Part shown: piece after piece, positions 9,130 through 18,235 of the stretch
How positions within the stretch are numbered: the stretch's first letter is position 1
Layout of the letters: the number at the start of each line of letters is the position of its first letter
Source of the DNA: Myxococcota bacterium
GTDB lineage: Bacteria > Myxococcota_A > UBA796
Direction: 5' to 3'
Assembly (NCBI GenBank): GCA_029251165.1
Contig: JAQXDW010000024.1
Coordinates: 1-64,000 of the forward strand
Length of the DNA stretch: 64,000 nt
Translations under genes and position numbers: made by a program
Notes under the pieces: model-generated
Seen by the model: the letters and a program-made list of their open reading frames with translations, nothing else
Told to the model about the DNA's origin: nothing
The model's database searches: none

Positions 9130-9930
9130 ATGCCCCGTCATCAAGTCTTCGAGCTGGGCGATCTGCCCTGGGTGCCGACCCACTTCAAGCACTATCTGAC
9201 CGACGTCCTCTCCATCGCCGGGGCCGTCGGAGAGCGGCTGGGAGATGCGCTGTGCCTGGAGCCACAGCTCGATCTTCTGGCGGAGGTGCTGGGAGAGCAC
9301 GGCCAGATCGTCGATCTCTGCTCTGGGGCTGCTGGCCCGCCGATGGCGCTGCGGCGACGACTGGCCGCCCGAGGCGTGTCTGCGGACGTCGTCCTGACCG
9401 ACCTCCACCCCAACCTCAAAGCCTTCCGACGCGCCGCACGCGCTGAGGGCTGCACTTTTCAGGCCGCGTCCGTCGATGCTGCTGACGTGCCGGCGAGCCT
9501 CACCGGGCTGCGCACCATCTTCAACGCCTTCCACCACTTCCCGCCCGCGCTCGCTCGGCGAATTCTGAAGGATGCCCACGACAGCCGTCAGGCCATCCTC
9601 ATCGTCGAGATTCCGCACCGCCGCGTATCCACGGCCCTGTCGCTCGGCGCGTTCTCGATCCTCACGCTCGCCCTGACCCCGCTGATTCGCCCCGCCTCGA
9701 TGGAGCGGCTGCTGTGGACCTACATCCTTCCGCTGCTGCCGTTGATGGTGGGATTCGACGGCATCATGTCGTGCATCCGGGCATACGACACCGACGAGCT
9801 GGCGGCGCTGACCGAGGGCCTGGATGAAGACTACACCTGGCAGATTTCTCGGACCCGAGGGGCCGGCGCACTGCTGGCCGCAACAGTGCTCCTGGGGCAG
9901 CCGACTCCTCGCGGGGATAATGCGGGTTAG
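9130..9930 (+). CDS. Class I SAM-dependent methyltransferase-like protein
   Basis: 266 aa with a good ribosome binding site (AAGGAAA just before the ATG). The SAM-binding motif I reads QIVDLCSGAAGPP at residues ~59-71, followed by VVLTDLHPN (acidic residue that would bind the ribose) and FNAFHHFPP (post-motif). Residues ~180-220 are hydrophobic (SLGAFSILTLALTPL, LLWTYILPLLPL) and may form a membrane hairpin. That would suggest a lipid or membrane substrate (inference). It heads a run of four same-strand metabolic genes. Confidence 0.8.
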   Translation: MPRHQVFELGDLPWVPTHFKHYLTDVLSIAGAVGERLGDALCLEPQLDLLAEVLGEHGQIVDLCSGAAGPPMALRRRLAARGVSADVVLTDLHPNLKAFRRAARAEGCTFQAASVDAADVPASLTGLRTIFNAFHHFPPALARRILKDAHDSRQAILIVEIPHRRVSTALSLGAFSILTLALTPLIRPASMERLLWTYILPLLPLMVGFDGIMSCIRAYDTDELAALTEGLDEDYTWQISRTRGAGALLAATVLLGQPTPRGDNAG

Positions 9931-9958
9931 CTGATCGATCCTGCCAGGAGCCATCGCG

Positions 9959-11212
9959 ATGCCATTTGGACGAATCCCCCGCTTCTCTCCGAGCTTCTCT
10001 CCGAAAGAAGCCCTGCTATCCGCCCGGTACCTGCTCCGTGACGGTCCGGACGACGAGATCGTCGCGAAGTTCGAGACGGAGTTCGCCCGCTATATCGGCG
10101 CGGACCATGCGGTCATGGTCCCCAGCGCCCGATACGGCTTCTACCTGCTGCTCAAGGCGATGGGGATCGGCGAAGGAGACGAGGTCATCGTTCCGGCGAT
10201 GACCTACTTCGCGATCCCAGCGATGGTTCCACTGACGGGTGCAAAGCCGGTGTTCGCAGACATCGGCCTGCAGACCCACGTCATCGATCCGGCTGCCTTC
10301 GAGGCTGCGATCACCCCGCGGACGAAGGCTGTGGTGCCCACCCACCTCTTCGGCACGCCCTGTGACATGGACGCAATCAACGCGATCGCGAAGAAGCACA
10401 ACATCAAGGTCATCGAGGACTGCGCCCAGTCCACCGGTGCCCGCTACAAGCTCAAGCGGGTCGGCAACCTCGGCGACTGCGCCTACTACACCTTCGGACT
10501 GACCAAGAACATCACCACCCTCTCTGGAGCGATGATCACCACGGACGATGCGGCTGTCGCCGACTCCGTTCGGGCTGCCATCGACGCCGGAGACTTCGGC
10601 GACAAGAACAAGCTCGCCAAGGAGGTCGTCACCGGCCTCGCGATGTTCGTCGCGACCCATCCCAAGGTCTACTGGGCGACAGTCCACCCGGCGGTCGTGG
10701 TCGGAAACAAGCTCGGAAAGGATCCGATCCACGAGCGGTTTGGTGAGGCGGAGTGTCGCTACGACGCGGTCCCGAAGAAGTACCAGACCAACGGGCGCGC
10801 GCGCGCGGTCCAGGCTGCGGTCGGCCTCAGCCAGCTCGGCCGAATCGAGGGACTCAACGGCGCCCGGATCCGCAACGGGCGCTCCCTGGATGAAGCCCTC
10901 GCCCACGTCCCCGGGCTCACCGTGCCGGCCTACCCAGAGGATGCAGAGCCGATCTACATGAGCTTCGTCGCGCACCACGCGGATCGGGACGGGCTCGCCC
11001 GGGAGCTTCGGTCCCGTGGGGTCGACACCACCGTCGGCTACATGTCCGATCTCTCCGATCACGAGCTGTTCGCGGAGTACCGCAGCCCATGTCCCAACGC
11101 TGCGCGCGCGTTCAAGGAGCTGCTGCACATCCCGGTGCACCCCAACCTTCGGGAGAAGGACCTTCGCCACATGGCCGAGGCAGTCCGCGCCTCAGTGATG
11201 GCGCTCTCGTAG
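9959..11212 (+). CDS. DegT/DnrJ/EryC1/StrS-family PLP aminotransferase
   Basis: 417 aa. This family transaminates keto- and deoxy-sugars or cyclitols using PLP. Family landmarks: VPSARYGFYLLLKAMG, GDEVIVPAMTYFAIP, VIEDCAQSTGA (the Asp that contacts the PLP nitrogen) and FGLTKNITTLSGAMI, whose Lys is the expected Schiff-base residue. Family members usually have SxNK or SxxK-type contexts, so GLTKN is slightly unusual. It starts 28 bases after the methyltransferase and ends 3 bases before the oxygenase, which supports an operon. The substrate cannot be read from the sequence. Confidence 0.9.
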   Translation: MPFGRIPRFSPSFSPKEALLSARYLLRDGPDDEIVAKFETEFARYIGADHAVMVPSARYGFYLLLKAMGIGEGDEVIVPAMTYFAIPAMVPLTGAKPVFADIGLQTHVIDPAAFEAAITPRTKAVVPTHLFGTPCDMDAINAIAKKHNIKVIEDCAQSTGARYKLKRVGNLGDCAYYTFGLTKNITTLSGAMITTDDAAVADSVRAAIDAGDFGDKNKLAKEVVTGLAMFVATHPKVYWATVHPAVVVGNKLGKDPIHERFGEAECRYDAVPKKYQTNGRARAVQAAVGLSQLGRIEGLNGARIRNGRSLDEALAHVPGLTVPAYPEDAEPIYMSFVAHHADRDGLARELRSRGVDTTVGYMSDLSDHELFAEYRSPCPNAARAFKELLHIPVHPNLREKDLRHMAEAVRASVMALS

Positions 11213-11215
11213 GCG

Positions 11216-12028
11216 ATGGGACTCCGTCAGCGGCTGCTGCGGCGCCTCCGTGGCGCCCCCCCACCGACCCCAGCGTCTCCTCCTCGTCCACCGGCGGGGC
11301 CCTACCGCCTCTCCGACCCCGCCCTGGCGACCCTCACCGTCGATGACCTCGACCCAGCCCTTCGCGCGGCGCTCAGCGGCGGCTCAGGGCTCGGTGCGCT
11401 GCTCGAAGAGGTCCACCCGGACATCTATGCGGTCCCGATCCTCTCAGCGCAGTGGTGTGGCCGCCTGCTGGCAGAGCTGGATGCGCTGGATGACTGGACG
11501 GCGCGGACCGGACAGCGCTTCGAGCCGCCCAACTCGATGAACCGCTACGGGGTGATTCTCTCGGAGCTGGGCCTGACCGAGGCCCTCGATGCACTGCTCA
11601 CTCAGGCCATCGCCCCCCTCGCCGCCGAGTGCTTTCCAGAGGTCGGCGGCGCAGACCTGGATGCGCACCATGGCTTCATCGTCGAGTACCAGCGCGGCGG
11701 AGACCGAGACCTCGGCTTCCATGTTGATGACAGCGAGGTCACCCTCAACCTATGCCTCGGCGGGGGGTTCTCCGGTGGAGAGCTGTTCTTCGAGGGGCGC
11801 CGCTGTGAGGAGCACCGGCAGACCGGCTGCTCCACAGCAGACCAGTTCCACTGGGGCCATCGCCCCGGGATCGGGCTGCTGCACGCTGGCAAGCACCGAC
11901 ACGGGGCGCTCTCGATTGTAGAAGGCCGGCGACGAAACCTCATCCTGTGGTGCCGAAGCAGTCGCTATCGGGCCGCGCCACTCGAAGCGGCATGTCCGAC
12001 GTGGTGCTCGGAGAGCCGGGCGCGGTGA
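11216..12028 (+). CDS. 2-oxoglutarate/Fe(II)-dependent oxygenase (prolyl-4-hydroxylase-like)
   Basis: 270 aa. The double-stranded beta-helix iron site is readable: HVDDSEVTLNLCL supplies His and Asp (~168-170), HAGKHRHGA supplies the distal His (~225), and the Arg of RRRNLILW (~238) would bind 2-oxoglutarate. GGGFSGGELFFEG is typical of the P4H-like branch. The N-terminal 30 residues are Pro/Arg-rich and probably disordered. Three bases separate it from the aminotransferase stop. Target unknown; hydroxylation of a small molecule made by the neighbours is one option, a protein substrate another. Confidence 0.85.
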   Translation: MGLRQRLLRRLRGAPPPTPASPPRPPAGPYRLSDPALATLTVDDLDPALRAALSGGSGLGALLEEVHPDIYAVPILSAQWCGRLLAELDALDDWTARTGQRFEPPNSMNRYGVILSELGLTEALDALLTQAIAPLAAECFPEVGGADLDAHHGFIVEYQRGGDRDLGFHVDDSEVTLNLCLGGGFSGGELFFEGRRCEEHRQTGCSTADQFHWGHRPGIGLLHAGKHRHGALSIVEGRRRNLILWCRSSRYRAAPLEAACPTWCSESRAR

Positions 12029-12100
12029 AGCGTACGGTCCGTCAGGCCTGGAGACGGGTTGTCAGTAGGCATCGTCAGAAGTCCCGTTAGCCCACCACCG

Positions 12101-13579
12101 ATGCAGGACTACGACGTCATCGTCATCGGCGCCGGCTTCGGCGGACTCGCCGCTGCACTGGAAGCCGCAGAGCAGGGCCATCGCGTTGCCATCATCGAGG
12201 CCCTCAAGTACCCCGGAGGCTGCGCGAGCACCTTCACCCGCGACGGCATCCAGTACGAGGCCGGAGCCACACTCTTCTCCGGCCTCGACGAAGGGAACCT
12301 GTTCGGTCAGTGGCGCGCTCGGCTCTCGCTCCCGGTCCACTTCGACCACCTCGCGACCCCCATCGAGCTGCGCACGCCGGAGATGACCCTGCCCATCTCC
12401 GCAAACCGCGACACGCTCATCGACACCTTCTGCGCCATGCCCGGGGCTCCCGTCGATCGGCTCCGGGCATTTTTCGCCGAGCAGGGACGGGTCGCGGAAG
12501 CACTCTGGCCGATCTTCGATGATCCCACCCGGCTGCCGCCGCTGTCCTGGTCCGCCATCGGCTGGCACCTCCGCCGCCTGCACCAATACCTGCCGCTCGC
12601 CCGAATCATCGGACGCTCCCTCTTCGAGGTGCTCCAGCGCCACCATCTCCACACCTTCACTCCGCTGCTCCACTACCTCAACGCGCTCTGCCAGATCACC
12701 GTGCAGGCGAACATCCATGAGGCGGAGGCCCCCTTCGCCATGTCAACCATGGACTACCCCTTTCGGGGAACCGGCCATGTGCGCGGCGGCATCGGAGAGC
12801 TGGCCTGGGCGATGCTGCGGGCCATCGAGGGGCTCGGCGGCACAGTGGTGCTCTCCAGTCGGGTCCGCAGCCTGTCTCGAGACGGCGGGGTGTGGCAGAT
12901 CCAGGCCCGCGGTGCCACCCTCCGCGCCCCCCTCGTGATCGCCAACCTCCTGCCCCAGGCGGTCTCCGCCCTGCTCCCCGAGCCTCCCAAAGCCCTCGCC
13001 AGGCTCACCACAGAGGTTGCGTCAGGCTGGGGTGCGGCGATGCTCTACCGCACCGTTCGGCTCGACACCCACCCCGAGCCATACCACCTGGAGCTGGTCG
13101 GCGATCCAGACGCTCCGTTCATCGAGGGCAACCACGTCTTCTGCTCGCTGAGCGGACAGGACGAGCGGGATCGGGCACCGGACGGACTGCGGACCATGAC
13201 CGCCTCCACACACGTCCCAGTCCAGCGACTCCAGCGTCTCGATCAGCGCGAGCGGTCCCGCTACATCGACGAAGTCCAGGCGAAGATGCGGCAGACCATT
13301 GCCCAGCATGCCCCAGAGCTGGCGGCAGGAGAGGTCTCCGAGATGACCGCCAGCCCTCGGACCTTCGCCCGGTTCACCCGACGCCCCGATGGCCTCGTCG
13401 GCGGCATTCCCCGGCGAGCGGGATGGGCGAGCTACCGGGGCCTGCTCCCCCGAGCGTTCCTGCCAGGACTCTACCTCGTCGGCGACTCCGTGTTTCCCGG
13501 CCAGAGCACCCTGGCGTGTGCTGTCGGTGGGGTGCGCACAATGCGGGCAGCGCTATCCGGCCGGCAGCTCGTCGCCTGA
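12101..13579 (+). CDS. Phytoene-desaturase / RetSat-like FAD oxidoreductase
   Basis: 492 aa from the ATG at 12101; a TTG 14 codons upstream is less likely because the dinucleotide fold begins immediately at MQDYDVIVIGAGFGGL. The N-terminus carries the FAD Rossmann motif (GAGFGG) and GGCASTFTRDGIQYEAGA. The C-terminus carries the matching FAD motif LYLVGDSVFPGQS. This is the CrtI/CrtD/retinol-saturase superfamily, which desaturates or saturates polyenes. It ends 27 bases inside the convergent histidine kinase gene. It completes a four-gene run with methyltransferase, aminotransferase and oxygenase. Confidence 0.85.
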   Translation: MQDYDVIVIGAGFGGLAAALEAAEQGHRVAIIEALKYPGGCASTFTRDGIQYEAGATLFSGLDEGNLFGQWRARLSLPVHFDHLATPIELRTPEMTLPISANRDTLIDTFCAMPGAPVDRLRAFFAEQGRVAEALWPIFDDPTRLPPLSWSAIGWHLRRLHQYLPLARIIGRSLFEVLQRHHLHTFTPLLHYLNALCQITVQANIHEAEAPFAMSTMDYPFRGTGHVRGGIGELAWAMLRAIEGLGGTVVLSSRVRSLSRDGGVWQIQARGATLRAPLVIANLLPQAVSALLPEPPKALARLTTEVASGWGAAMLYRTVRLDTHPEPYHLELVGDPDAPFIEGNHVFCSLSGQDERDRAPDGLRTMTASTHVPVQRLQRLDQRERSRYIDEVQAKMRQTIAQHAPELAAGEVSEMTASPRTFARFTRRPDGLVGGIPRRAGWASYRGLLPRAFLPGLYLVGDSVFPGQSTLACAVGGVRTMRAALSGRQLVA

Positions 13580-15235
13580 CGGGGAGAGGTGCGTGGAGAG
13601 CGTCTGCCGGAGAAGGTGGAGGCTGATTGGCTTGGTGAGAAAGTCATCCATACCCGCAGAGAGACACATCCTGCGGTCCTCAGCGAACACATTCGCGGTG
13701 AGGGCGATGATCGGAGTCGTCACGCCACGACTGCGCAGGACTCGGGTGGCGGTCAGGCCATCCATGACTGGCATCTGCTGATCCATGATGATGACATCAG
13801 GCGTCATAGCAGCCACCTTATCCAGAGCCTCTGCGCCGTTGACCGCCACCTCGCAGTCGCACCCCAGCGACTCCAGCATGAGCGAGACCACCTGGCGATT
13901 CACGGGCTCGTCTTCCACGATCAAGACCCGAGCCCCCGGCGGAATGGTGTCAGGAACCTCCACGACAGGGGTGTCCGCTTCCGCGACCAGCAGCCGAGCC
14001 GTCGCGACAAACCGACTGCCCTTCCCACGCTCACTCCACGCCAGCGCGAGGGTGCCGCCCATCAGCGCCATGAGTCGCGACGAGATCGCAAGGCCCAGGC
14101 CGCTGCCGCCGTAAGTGCGCCCGAGGCCCTCCTCGACCTGAGCGAACGCAGCAAAGATGCGCGCCTGGTCGGGCTGAGGAATGCCGACGCCGGTGTCCTG
14201 AACGGACAAGGTCAGCCGCTGGTGTCGAGGGCCGTCTGCCGCAGTCTGCATGGTGATGGTGATCGTCCCGTGATCAGTGAACTTCAGGGCATTGCCGACG
14301 AGGTTGGTGAGCACCTGCTGCAGCCGCTGACGATCGCCGATCAGCAGCCTGTCGGTGTGATCAGCCTCCAGAAGCAGCGCGACACCGCACCCGGCTGCAG
14401 AGACAGAGAAGAGGTCACGCACATCCTCACAGAGCGTCCGGATCTGGAACGCCTCAGTGCTCAGCGACAGCTCTCCAGACTCAATGCGGGAGATGTCCAG
14501 CACGTTGTTGACCAGCCCCAGCAGCAGCCCCCCCGACCGCTGGATCTGCTGTGCAGTGCTGCGGCTCTCCGGAGCAACGGCCTGGAGAGAGAGCATCTCA
14601 GAGAGGCCGATGACGGCATTGAGGGGGGTGCGGATTTCATGGCTCATTGTGGTGAGAAAGGTGGTCTTGGCCTGGCTTGCATCGAGGCTGACCTGCTGCT
14701 CGTTGCGCAGCGCGACGTTGATGGTCTGGAGACGCTCAGCCTGTGCGCGAGTGACAGACCAGAACACGCTCGTGATCCACGCGGAGAAGCTGACCGAGGC
14801 GAGGCTACAGATGAACAGCGCAAGCTCAATCGCCACCTCATCAAGCGGTGAGCGCGTGAGGGCCACGAACAGAATCCCCAGCGAGCTCGCGCTCCAGAAC
14901 AGCCCGCTCCGCCGACCTCCAGTGAACATCGCGACCGGTCCGAAGAGCGGCAGGATCGGAAGCATCGACGAGAGCACCCCGAACCTCCAGACCGAGTAGA
15001 AGATCATCGCGCTCGCCCCACCGATCAGGACGTGGCCCACGAGCGGAAGGGTGCCCGGCTTTCGAAGCACCAGCGCGCTTCCACCGGTCAGCAGGGTGAA
15101 TCCAACGGCACGAAGCAGTGCAGCGGAGTGATCGAGGACGACGAACGACGCCACTCCCAGCAAGCTCAGTATGGCCATCCCCCATAGCGCTCGCTGAAGC
15201 GCTGAAGAGAAATCGTTCAAGCTCCGTACATCCAC
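13553..15235 (-). CDS. Membrane hybrid histidine kinase with receiver domain
   Basis: 560 aa. About six hydrophobic helices occupy residues 15-160 with no large periplasmic loop, so the sensor is probably membrane-embedded. The HisKA box MSHEIRTPLNAVIG places the phospho-acceptor at His199. The ATP lid follows (NLVGNALKFTDHG, DTGVGI, GGSGLGL). A C-terminal receiver has the acidic pair VEDE, phospho-acceptor Asp485 in IIMDQQMPVMDG and Lys in FLTKP. No DNA-binding output and no response regulator gene are adjacent, so it is an orphan kinase. Confidence 0.95.
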   Translation of the reverse strand: MDVRSLNDFSSALQRALWGMAILSLLGVASFVVLDHSAALLRAVGFTLLTGGSALVLRKPGTLPLVGHVLIGGASAMIFYSVWRFGVLSSMLPILPLFGPVAMFTGGRRSGLFWSASSLGILFVALTRSPLDEVAIELALFICSLASVSFSAWITSVFWSVTRAQAERLQTINVALRNEQQVSLDASQAKTTFLTTMSHEIRTPLNAVIGLSEMLSLQAVAPESRSTAQQIQRSGGLLLGLVNNVLDISRIESGELSLSTEAFQIRTLCEDVRDLFSVSAAGCGVALLLEADHTDRLLIGDRQRLQQVLTNLVGNALKFTDHGTITITMQTAADGPRHQRLTLSVQDTGVGIPQPDQARIFAAFAQVEEGLGRTYGGSGLGLAISSRLMALMGGTLALAWSERGKGSRFVATARLLVAEADTPVVEVPDTIPPGARVLIVEDEPVNRQVVSLMLESLGCDCEVAVNGAEALDKVAAMTPDVIIMDQQMPVMDGLTATRVLRSRGVTTPIIALTANVFAEDRRMCLSAGMDDFLTKPISLHLLRQTLSTHLSPSGDELPAG

Positions 15236-15305
15236 GAGGCCCCATTATCAGACTTCAGGAGGGCCGATCAACAAAACCATCAACGAAATTTATCATCGGC
15301 CAACC

Positions 15306-15758
15306 TTACTTCCAGGCGTTGCGGAGCCAGGACAGCAAGATCTCAGCGTCGGACTCACTCAGTCCAGGATCAGGCATATTTCCGGTTCCACTGAGCAGAA
15401 TATCGGTCAGCTCACCGTCGGTCAGGGTGTCGATCTCGCCGGCCAGAGCCGGTGCGCTGCCGCTGCCCTCACCATCCTGGCCGTGGCAATTTACGCACTT
15501 CTGCACGTAGAGGTCACCACCGCTGTTGTTGCCGCCGCCGTTGTCACCGCCGCCGTTGTCACCGCCGCCGTTGTCACCGCCGCCGCCGTTGTCACCGCTG
15601 CCGCCGTTGTCGCCGTCATCATCGGCGGTGTCGTACGGACTGGGGGCGTCTTCACCGTCGCTCCAGTCGGTGTTGGTGCTCCCTGTCGGGTTCGGAAAGA
15701 CCGGCTCACCCGGACCACAGGCAAGGAGGAGGCTCAGGACAGGGAGGAAGCTTCGCAC
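15306..15758 (-). CDS. Mono-haem cytochrome c lipoprotein
   Basis: 150 aa from a GTG at 15758. The signal and lipobox are SFLPVLSLLLAC. A low-complexity linker of repeated DNGGG (residues ~50-80), made by 15-bp tandem DNA repeats at 15534-15614, links to a small cytochrome domain. That domain has CVNCH for covalent haem, and Met in GTGNMPDPGLS as the likely sixth ligand. It would carry electrons at the outer face of a membrane. The frame is open further upstream, but that is antisense to the radical SAM gene. The GTG has no convincing ribosome binding site, so the start is moderately certain. Confidence 0.8.
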   Translation of the reverse strand: MRSFLPVLSLLLACGPGEPVFPNPTGSTNTDWSDGEDAPSPYDTADDDGDNGGSGDNGGGGDNGGGDNGGGDNGGGNNSGGDLYVQKCVNCHGQDGEGSGSAPALAGEIDTLTDGELTDILLSGTGNMPDPGLSESDAEILLSWLRNAWK

Positions 15759-15848
15759 ACCCGGATTGTGACGGTATACCGACTCACTGTCAAAAGAACA
15801 GGCTATTCTAATACCCCGACACCGCACCCCTCGCAGACGGACCGCCTC

Positions 15849-17072
15849 ATGAAGTTCTCCGTCCGAAACTACAGCCGCATTGCCCAGGCTGCCCTGACCC
15901 GCAGCATTCCGGTCTATGCCCACTTCGGCATCACCCATCGCTGCAACCTCACCTGCAAGATGTGCGGCATCTGGCGCTATGGCAATGAGAAGGAAGAGCT
16001 GTCGCTGGACCAGATCGAGGAGATGGCCGCCCGGATGGCACGCCTCGGCGTCGTGCAGCTCTCCATCGGCGGTGGTGAGCCCTATGCGGTCTCGTACATC
16101 GAGGAGGCCGCCCGGATCTTCGTCGAGCATGGCCTGAACACCCGGGTGCTGACCAACGGGATTGGGGAGGGCAACGGCCGCAACGTGGTCGCTGGGAAGC
16201 GCTACATCGATCGGGTCGACAAGACCATCGACTATGGCGTCAAGGCATTCTCCATCTCGCTCGACAGCCTCTACCCCGCCCGGTTTGACTACATCTGCGA
16301 GAACGAGGGCGCCTGGGACGAGGCTGTCCGCACCATCACCCACATCGGCAAGCGGCTGCACGGGGTTCCCGGTGCACTGCCGAGCATCAATTGCGTCGTC
16401 AGCAACCTCAACCTCGAAGAGCTTCCCGACATGGTGAAGTTCGCCCGAGATGTCGGCTTTGCGATCAGCTTCCTGCCCGTCGAGCTTCTGGCGGAGGCCA
16501 AGGATGGCGTGCAGAACTGGGAGGCGCGCTTCATCCGACATCGGCCAGAGATGGGCCTCCGCGCAGTAGACGCTGAGATGGAGAAGATCACCGCCACGAT
16601 GGCTCGGGTCGACCGCGCCTACGACAAGCTGATCGAGATGAAGGCGGCCGGCTGGCCGATCCTCAACTCCACGCCCTACCTGGAGGCAAGCCGCAATTAC
16701 CTCAAGACGGGGCGCTTCCCCGCAGAGGGCTGCGACGCTGGCAAGCTGTACTTCTCCGTAGCTCCCAACGGGCAGTTCACGATCTGCCACCGCACCGTCC
16801 ACCAGCACCTTCACTTCCTCGATCCTGGCTTCGAGGAGTACTTCAACTCCCAGGTCTACGAGCGGAAACGGCTGATGGAGGCCGGCAGCTGCGAGGGCTG
16901 CATGCGGGCCTGCTGGATCGACACCAGCGCGATGTTCCGCACCGTGCGCGGCTTCTTCGAGACCACCAGACTCACCGTGATGCCCCGTCGGCACACCCCC
17001 GTCTCGTACCAGGAGGCTCGCTCCCACGCCAGGCACTCCGAGGATGCCGTGCCCGCCGCGACTGCAAAGTAG
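15849..17072 (+). CDS. Radical SAM protein with C-terminal SPASM-like cysteines
   Basis: 407 aa from the ATG at 15849; the open frame upstream overlaps the divergent cytochrome gene and is not coding. The iron-sulfur motif HRCNLTCKMC (CxxxCxxC) lies at residues ~33-42, followed by SIGGGEP, the GGE-like SAM contact. The C-terminus has more cysteines (GCDAGKLYFSVAPNGQFTICHR and SCEGCMRACW), as in SPASM/twitch proteins that hold auxiliary clusters. Such enzymes modify peptides or cofactors, or mature other enzymes. No precursor peptide is visible next to it. Substrate unknown. Confidence 0.9.
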   Translation: MKFSVRNYSRIAQAALTRSIPVYAHFGITHRCNLTCKMCGIWRYGNEKEELSLDQIEEMAARMARLGVVQLSIGGGEPYAVSYIEEAARIFVEHGLNTRVLTNGIGEGNGRNVVAGKRYIDRVDKTIDYGVKAFSISLDSLYPARFDYICENEGAWDEAVRTITHIGKRLHGVPGALPSINCVVSNLNLEELPDMVKFARDVGFAISFLPVELLAEAKDGVQNWEARFIRHRPEMGLRAVDAEMEKITATMARVDRAYDKLIEMKAAGWPILNSTPYLEASRNYLKTGRFPAEGCDAGKLYFSVAPNGQFTICHRTVHQHLHFLDPGFEEYFNSQVYERKRLMEAGSCEGCMRACWIDTSAMFRTVRGFFETTRLTVMPRRHTPVSYQEARSHARHSEDAVPAATAK

Positions 17073-17127
17073 GGCTCATCTTCTCCCGCCATGGATCCGT
17101 CTCCTCCGAGCAGAACCGGAGGTTTTT

Positions 17128-18099
17128 ATGTTTTCCCTGGCACTTCCCCTGCTCTTGATCGCCTGCGACAGCAACGACGAGGGCACCTTCCCGACCACAC
17201 CCACCAACACTCCGCCCGGTGACGGTCAGGATCTCACCCCGCGCTCGGGTGACGATGGAGGAGACGCCGAGGAAGCAGACGGCAGCATGTCGGTTGTTGC
17301 TGGAATCACCGACGGGCGCCAGGCGCCGACGCCGCCAGCCACGAGCACCTGCGGTGAAGATGACGACAGCGGCATCGCAGCCTGGGGCGCACCAGAGACC
17401 TATGGCGTGCAGTTCAAGCGCCTGACCCTCCTCGGTGACGAGGGCACCGCCGATCACGACCTGTTCACCGTCGAGGCCCTCCGAGACGCCAGCGAGCTCA
17501 CCCTCTCCGCTGAGATGAGCCCGCTTCCCCAGGAGATGGTTCGTCCGCCCGCTGGGACCTACACCGGAGTCGTGCTGGAGGTGTTCTCCACCCGCGCCGA
17601 CATCGACCTCGGCCTGGCCGATGCCGCGCTCGAGTCGCTGCCAGTCCGTGGCTGGTTCGTGGACAACGGCGACATCGCCCCCCGAGACATCACCGTGGAG
17701 ATCGACGGCCTCGAGCACTGGGTGACGACCGGTGACTTCGACATGATCCCTGCGATCACCGAAGCAGACCTGGAGGCCGGCCTCGAAGGAGAGCTCGGGC
17801 TGGAGGGTGATGAGCCCCCGGCCGATCGGCTGACGCTGTGGGCTGACGAGGAATTCTGGGGTGCCGATCCGATCGCACTCAGCAGCGCAGACGGCGGCAA
17901 GGACTACCGACTCAGCATCGCCGGCGGCAGCGCCACCGTCACGGACGGCACCGACCTGAGCATCGCCCTGGCGTTCGACATCAACGCCGTGCTGTCCTGG
18001 TGGGAAGGCGGCGCAGTCGACGGATCATTCTCCCTGGGCACGGACTGCGGACTGCGGGTCGGCCCGCCAGACATCAGCATCGAGATCACGCAGAACTGA
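17128..18099 (+). CDS. Lipoprotein, unknown function
   Basis: 323 aa from ATG at 17128, chosen because CGGAGG sits seven bases upstream and the protein then begins with a proper lipoprotein signal (MFSLALPLLLIAC). Residues ~20-60 are an acidic Thr/Pro/Gly linker. The rest is beta-rich with several acidic turns (YGVQFKRLTLLGDEG, PAGTYTGVVLEVFSTRADIDLG) and two cysteines near the C-terminus. I do not recognise the family. Confidence 0.8.
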   Translation: MFSLALPLLLIACDSNDEGTFPTTPTNTPPGDGQDLTPRSGDDGGDAEEADGSMSVVAGITDGRQAPTPPATSTCGEDDDSGIAAWGAPETYGVQFKRLTLLGDEGTADHDLFTVEALRDASELTLSAEMSPLPQEMVRPPAGTYTGVVLEVFSTRADIDLGLADAALESLPVRGWFVDNGDIAPRDITVEIDGLEHWVTTGDFDMIPAITEADLEAGLEGELGLEGDEPPADRLTLWADEEFWGADPIALSSADGGKDYRLSIAGGSATVTDGTDLSIALAFDINAVLSWWEGGAVDGSFSLGTDCGLRVGPPDISIEITQN

Positions 18100-18198
18100 G
18101 CCTCCCAGAGCAGCGTGATCGGTCCCACTTGAAACGGCATGAAGAAATTCGCATGCGAGCGCGTCAGTGAAAAAGATCCCAAGAAGGTGCGTTTCGTT

Positions 18199-18212
18199 GT
18201 TGACGCGTCAAC
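18199..18212. promoter_or_regulatory. Perfect 14-bp palindrome upstream of the Tat-exported protein
   Basis: GTTGACGCGTCAAC is a perfect inverted repeat ending 23 bases before the GTG at 18236. A second perfect palindrome, TCGCATGCGA, lies at 18149-18158. Their position in the only non-coding stretch before the gene fits an operator, but no regulator can be named. Confidence 0.4.
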
Positions 18213-18235
18213 CACAAGCGGAGAGGATCTGATCT

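Noticed and set aside
13589..14851. A 420-codon plus-strand frame opposite the histidine kinase gene.
   Set aside because: It is the reverse of conserved kinase and receiver motifs and has no protein-like features of its own.
15849..17072. Radical SAM protein considered as the formylglycine-generating (anSME) partner of the sulfatase at 47.7 kb.
   Set aside because: It has a CxxxCxxC motif and auxiliary cysteines, but I see no anSME-specific signature. It lies more than 30 kb from the sulfatase.
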